Below, piece by piece: positions 62,663 through 64,000 of a DNA stretch of 64,000 nt (the stretch's first letter is position 1; every line of letters begins with the position of its first letter). This stretch comes from Cytobacillus eiseniae (lineage in GTDB: Bacteria > Bacillota > Bacilli > Bacillales > Cytobacillaceae): positions 1 through 64,000 of the forward strand of contig NZ_JAGIKZ010000018.1 of the NCBI RefSeq assembly GCF_017874625.1, written 5' to 3'. The notes under the pieces were generated by a model. The model did no database searches, was not told the DNA's origin, and saw only the letters and a list, made by a program, of their open reading frames with translations. The translations under genes were made by a program, and so were the position numbers.

Positions 62663-62699
62663 TTAACACAAAGATACAGTGTTAACAGGGAAAAGTCAA
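62663..62699 (-). promoter_or_regulatory. Second paaA promoter candidate with dyad over the -10
   Basis: On the minus strand TTGACT (62694-62699), a 17-base spacer and TATCTT (62671-62676). TTAACAC-N9-GTGTTAA (62663-62685) is a perfect 7-base-arm inverted repeat centred on that -10. A start here would place the 62616-62640 dyad at about +20 to +45. Confidence 0.5.
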
Positions 62700-62778
62700 T
62701 AAGTTTTCAGAAAATTACATATTTTATTTTATGAATAAACCCTCACTTATTACACTCGCAAACTATTGTTTTTTATCA

Positions 62779-62821
62779 AAAAAACACCTACTAATTCAAT
62801 CAAGAATCAGTAGGTGTTTTT
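62779..62821. terminator. Bidirectional hairpin before the membrane-protein gene end
   Basis: AAAAACACCTACT (62779-62791) pairs with AGTAGGTGTTTTT (62809-62821), one base from the stop of the minus-strand membrane protein. Confidence 0.75.
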
Positions 62822-62822
62822 G

Positions 62823-64000
62823 CTATTTCCACTCTTTTATTTTTTCAAGAATTTTTGTTTTCCATTCTGAGAATGCTGTTTTCTCTCCCTTTGCTATTTT
62901 CTGTTTATGCCATTCATTATAGCTGGCAACTCCGATAAGTATTGAGCCAACAATTAGTAAATAGGCCCACCATGGGAGGTTTCCCCAATAAGAACGCGTT
63001 TGTAAAAAGACATTCAGTAATAACACACCCGAGCCTACAAAGAAATACGATTTAATCTTTAAAAACATTCCTGCAAGCATAGAAATGAGGGATAATATTC
63101 CTAAGATAAACGCATCATAAATCGTCGAATTTGCCACTCCATCTACAATTAGAAATAAAGAGACAATAATTAATAATGCCCACTGCAATTGCTCTGTTAT
63201 CCTTTGATATTTCCCTTTTAAACAGAAGCGCAGAAAGATAATAACTGCAAGCATTGGAAGGATGTTTAGCTCCACCTCAATGATTTCATGTGGAGTTATT
63301 TTTCCTAGTAATGTGTAATATGGCTCAAGTAAAACGAGTCCAGACAAAAAGGTTGGAATCCACTTATTATGAAGCTGTACCCTTTTTCTTTGCATAAATA
63401 ACAGTGCACTGATTAGAATGCCAGGGAGAAGCTCCGTCCATATTGCATCTGTCTGTAATGGATACATTGTCAAAAAGAACAGAAAGGCAATAAATGTATA
63501 GCTATCGATATTTTTCAGTCGGTCTTCTCTCATAATTAATTTTTTGTTTAAATAGGAACCTAAAAATGAGAGTCCCACTCCAAAACAGCCAACAAGCATA
63601 AATTTATTTACAATGGCCCATTCACTAAATAACAAGAACCATATCGTACCCATCCATAATAAAACAAGCGGAAAACCGACGAGAAAATCCTTTTTAATTA
63701 AGTGGATGAAAATTATGATCCCTGCAGTGTAAACAATCATCATGCCAAAAGCAATCGGTTCAAATGGATAGGACACAATAAACGCGAACATTCCGATAAG
63801 TGAAAATGGAAGGAAGAAATAATTCGTTCTCGTCTTATCAACAGTATTTGCCATATACCAAAATAGGAAGATGAAGCCACTTGTAATTAAAAAGGCATAA
63901 TCATTTTGCCATCCTGGAATTTGTCGCCACATTCCATTTAAAATGACGAAAAATAGGGACAAGAAAGCACTGTAAAGGAAAAGCTTTTTCTTCCATTCCT
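62823..64000 (-). CDS. Polytopic membrane protein, 5' end outside the window
   Basis: The frame stays open to the window edge (reading EWKKKLFLYSAFLSLFFVIL before the first internal start), so the true start lies beyond 64000. At least 392 codons are visible. They hold about 11-12 membrane helices and end in a charged cytoplasmic tail NEWHKQKIAKGEKTAFSEWK. No family is recognised with confidence. It is not evidently part of the paa cluster: it is upstream of paaA in the same direction but behind a terminator. Confidence 0.75.
   Translation of the reverse strand, partial: EWKKKLFLYSAFLSLFFVILNGMWRQIPGWQNDYAFLITSGFIFLFWYMANTVDKTRTNYFFLPFSLIGMFAFIVSYPFEPIAFGMMIVYTAGIIIFIHLIKKDFLVGFPLVLLWMGTIWFLLFSEWAIVNKFMLVGCFGVGLSFLGSYLNKKLIMREDRLKNIDSYTFIAFLFFLTMYPLQTDAIWTELLPGILISALLFMQRKRVQLHNKWIPTFLSGLVLLEPYYTLLGKITPHEIIEVELNILPMLAVIIFLRFCLKGKYQRITEQLQWALLIIVSLFLIVDGVANSTIYDAFILGILSLISMLAGMFLKIKSYFFVGSGVLLLNVFLQTRSYWGNLPWWAYLLIVGSILIGVASYNEWHKQKIAKGEKTAFSEWKTKILEKIKEWK

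Overview
The window comes from a spore-forming Bacillaceae chromosome (Bacillus sensu lato): it is AT-rich, with Gram-positive ribosome-binding sites and U-tailed terminators. It carries the minor spore proteins sspO, sspP, sspN and tlp, and it keeps the Bacillus subtilis citB neighbourhood (sspP, sspO, citB/acnA, yneN, tlp, yneP, yneQ). I see no rRNA, tRNA, phage, insertion sequence or CRISPR array. Most genes lie on the minus strand in short operons.

Layout. 0-5 kb: a CapA-like protein, a chemoreceptor and a CPBP protease, with dispersed repeats. 5-14.4 kb: the citB/spore-protein region, including three genes shorter than 50 codons (sspN, sspP, an FbpB-like protein) and a tandem AAA+ ATPase. 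14.4-18.1 kb: a selenium island with selA, a SelW-like Cys protein and a selD whose catalytic residue is selenocysteine (in-frame TGA at 16356-16358 followed by a bacterial SECIS-like hairpin), then an arylamine N-acetyltransferase. 18-30 kb: an accessory stretch of GNAT acetyltransferases, small membrane proteins, a cold-shock-fold protein, an amino-acid permease, a CDF transporter, a 16-copy 52-bp minisatellite, a MutS2-like protein without Smr domain, and an AlkD-like protein. 30-37.5 kb: threonine catabolism (kbl-tdh), catalase with a PerR-type box, an ABC-F protein and a DegV protein.

The last 26 kb form a large aromatic amino-acid catabolism region. Tyrosine branch (37.5-43 kb): a HisC-like aminotransferase, 4-hydroxyphenylpyruvate dioxygenase, homogentisate dioxygenase, a fumarylacetoacetate-hydrolase-family protein and a flavin reductase. 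Phenylalanine branch (43-49.5 kb): a FlK-like thioesterase, a phenylalanine-dehydrogenase-like enzyme and a complete 2-oxoacid dehydrogenase complex (E1alpha, E1beta, E2, E3) in one operon. Then follow a TrpXYZ-type ABC importer (49.6-52.5 kb) and the phenylacetyl-CoA pathway (53-62.6 kb: nitronate monooxygenase, paaX, paaJ, paaH, paaG, paaF, an EthD protein, paaD, paaC, paaB, paaA). No phenylacetate-CoA ligase (PaaK), PaaE or PaaZ is present in the window.

Main hypothesis: phenylalanine is imported, deaminated to phenylpyruvate, and oxidatively decarboxylated by the 2-oxoacid dehydrogenase complex directly to phenylacetyl-CoA, which the PaaABC(D) epoxidase then attacks, so free phenylacetate and PaaK are bypassed. 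In support, the promoters of the importer, the dehydrogenase operon and paaA carry the same kind of dyad (TAACGT-N7-ACGTTA type); in the first two it abuts a -10 box downstream of an identical -35 (TTGACT). This suggests one regulon, perhaps under the PaaX encoded here.
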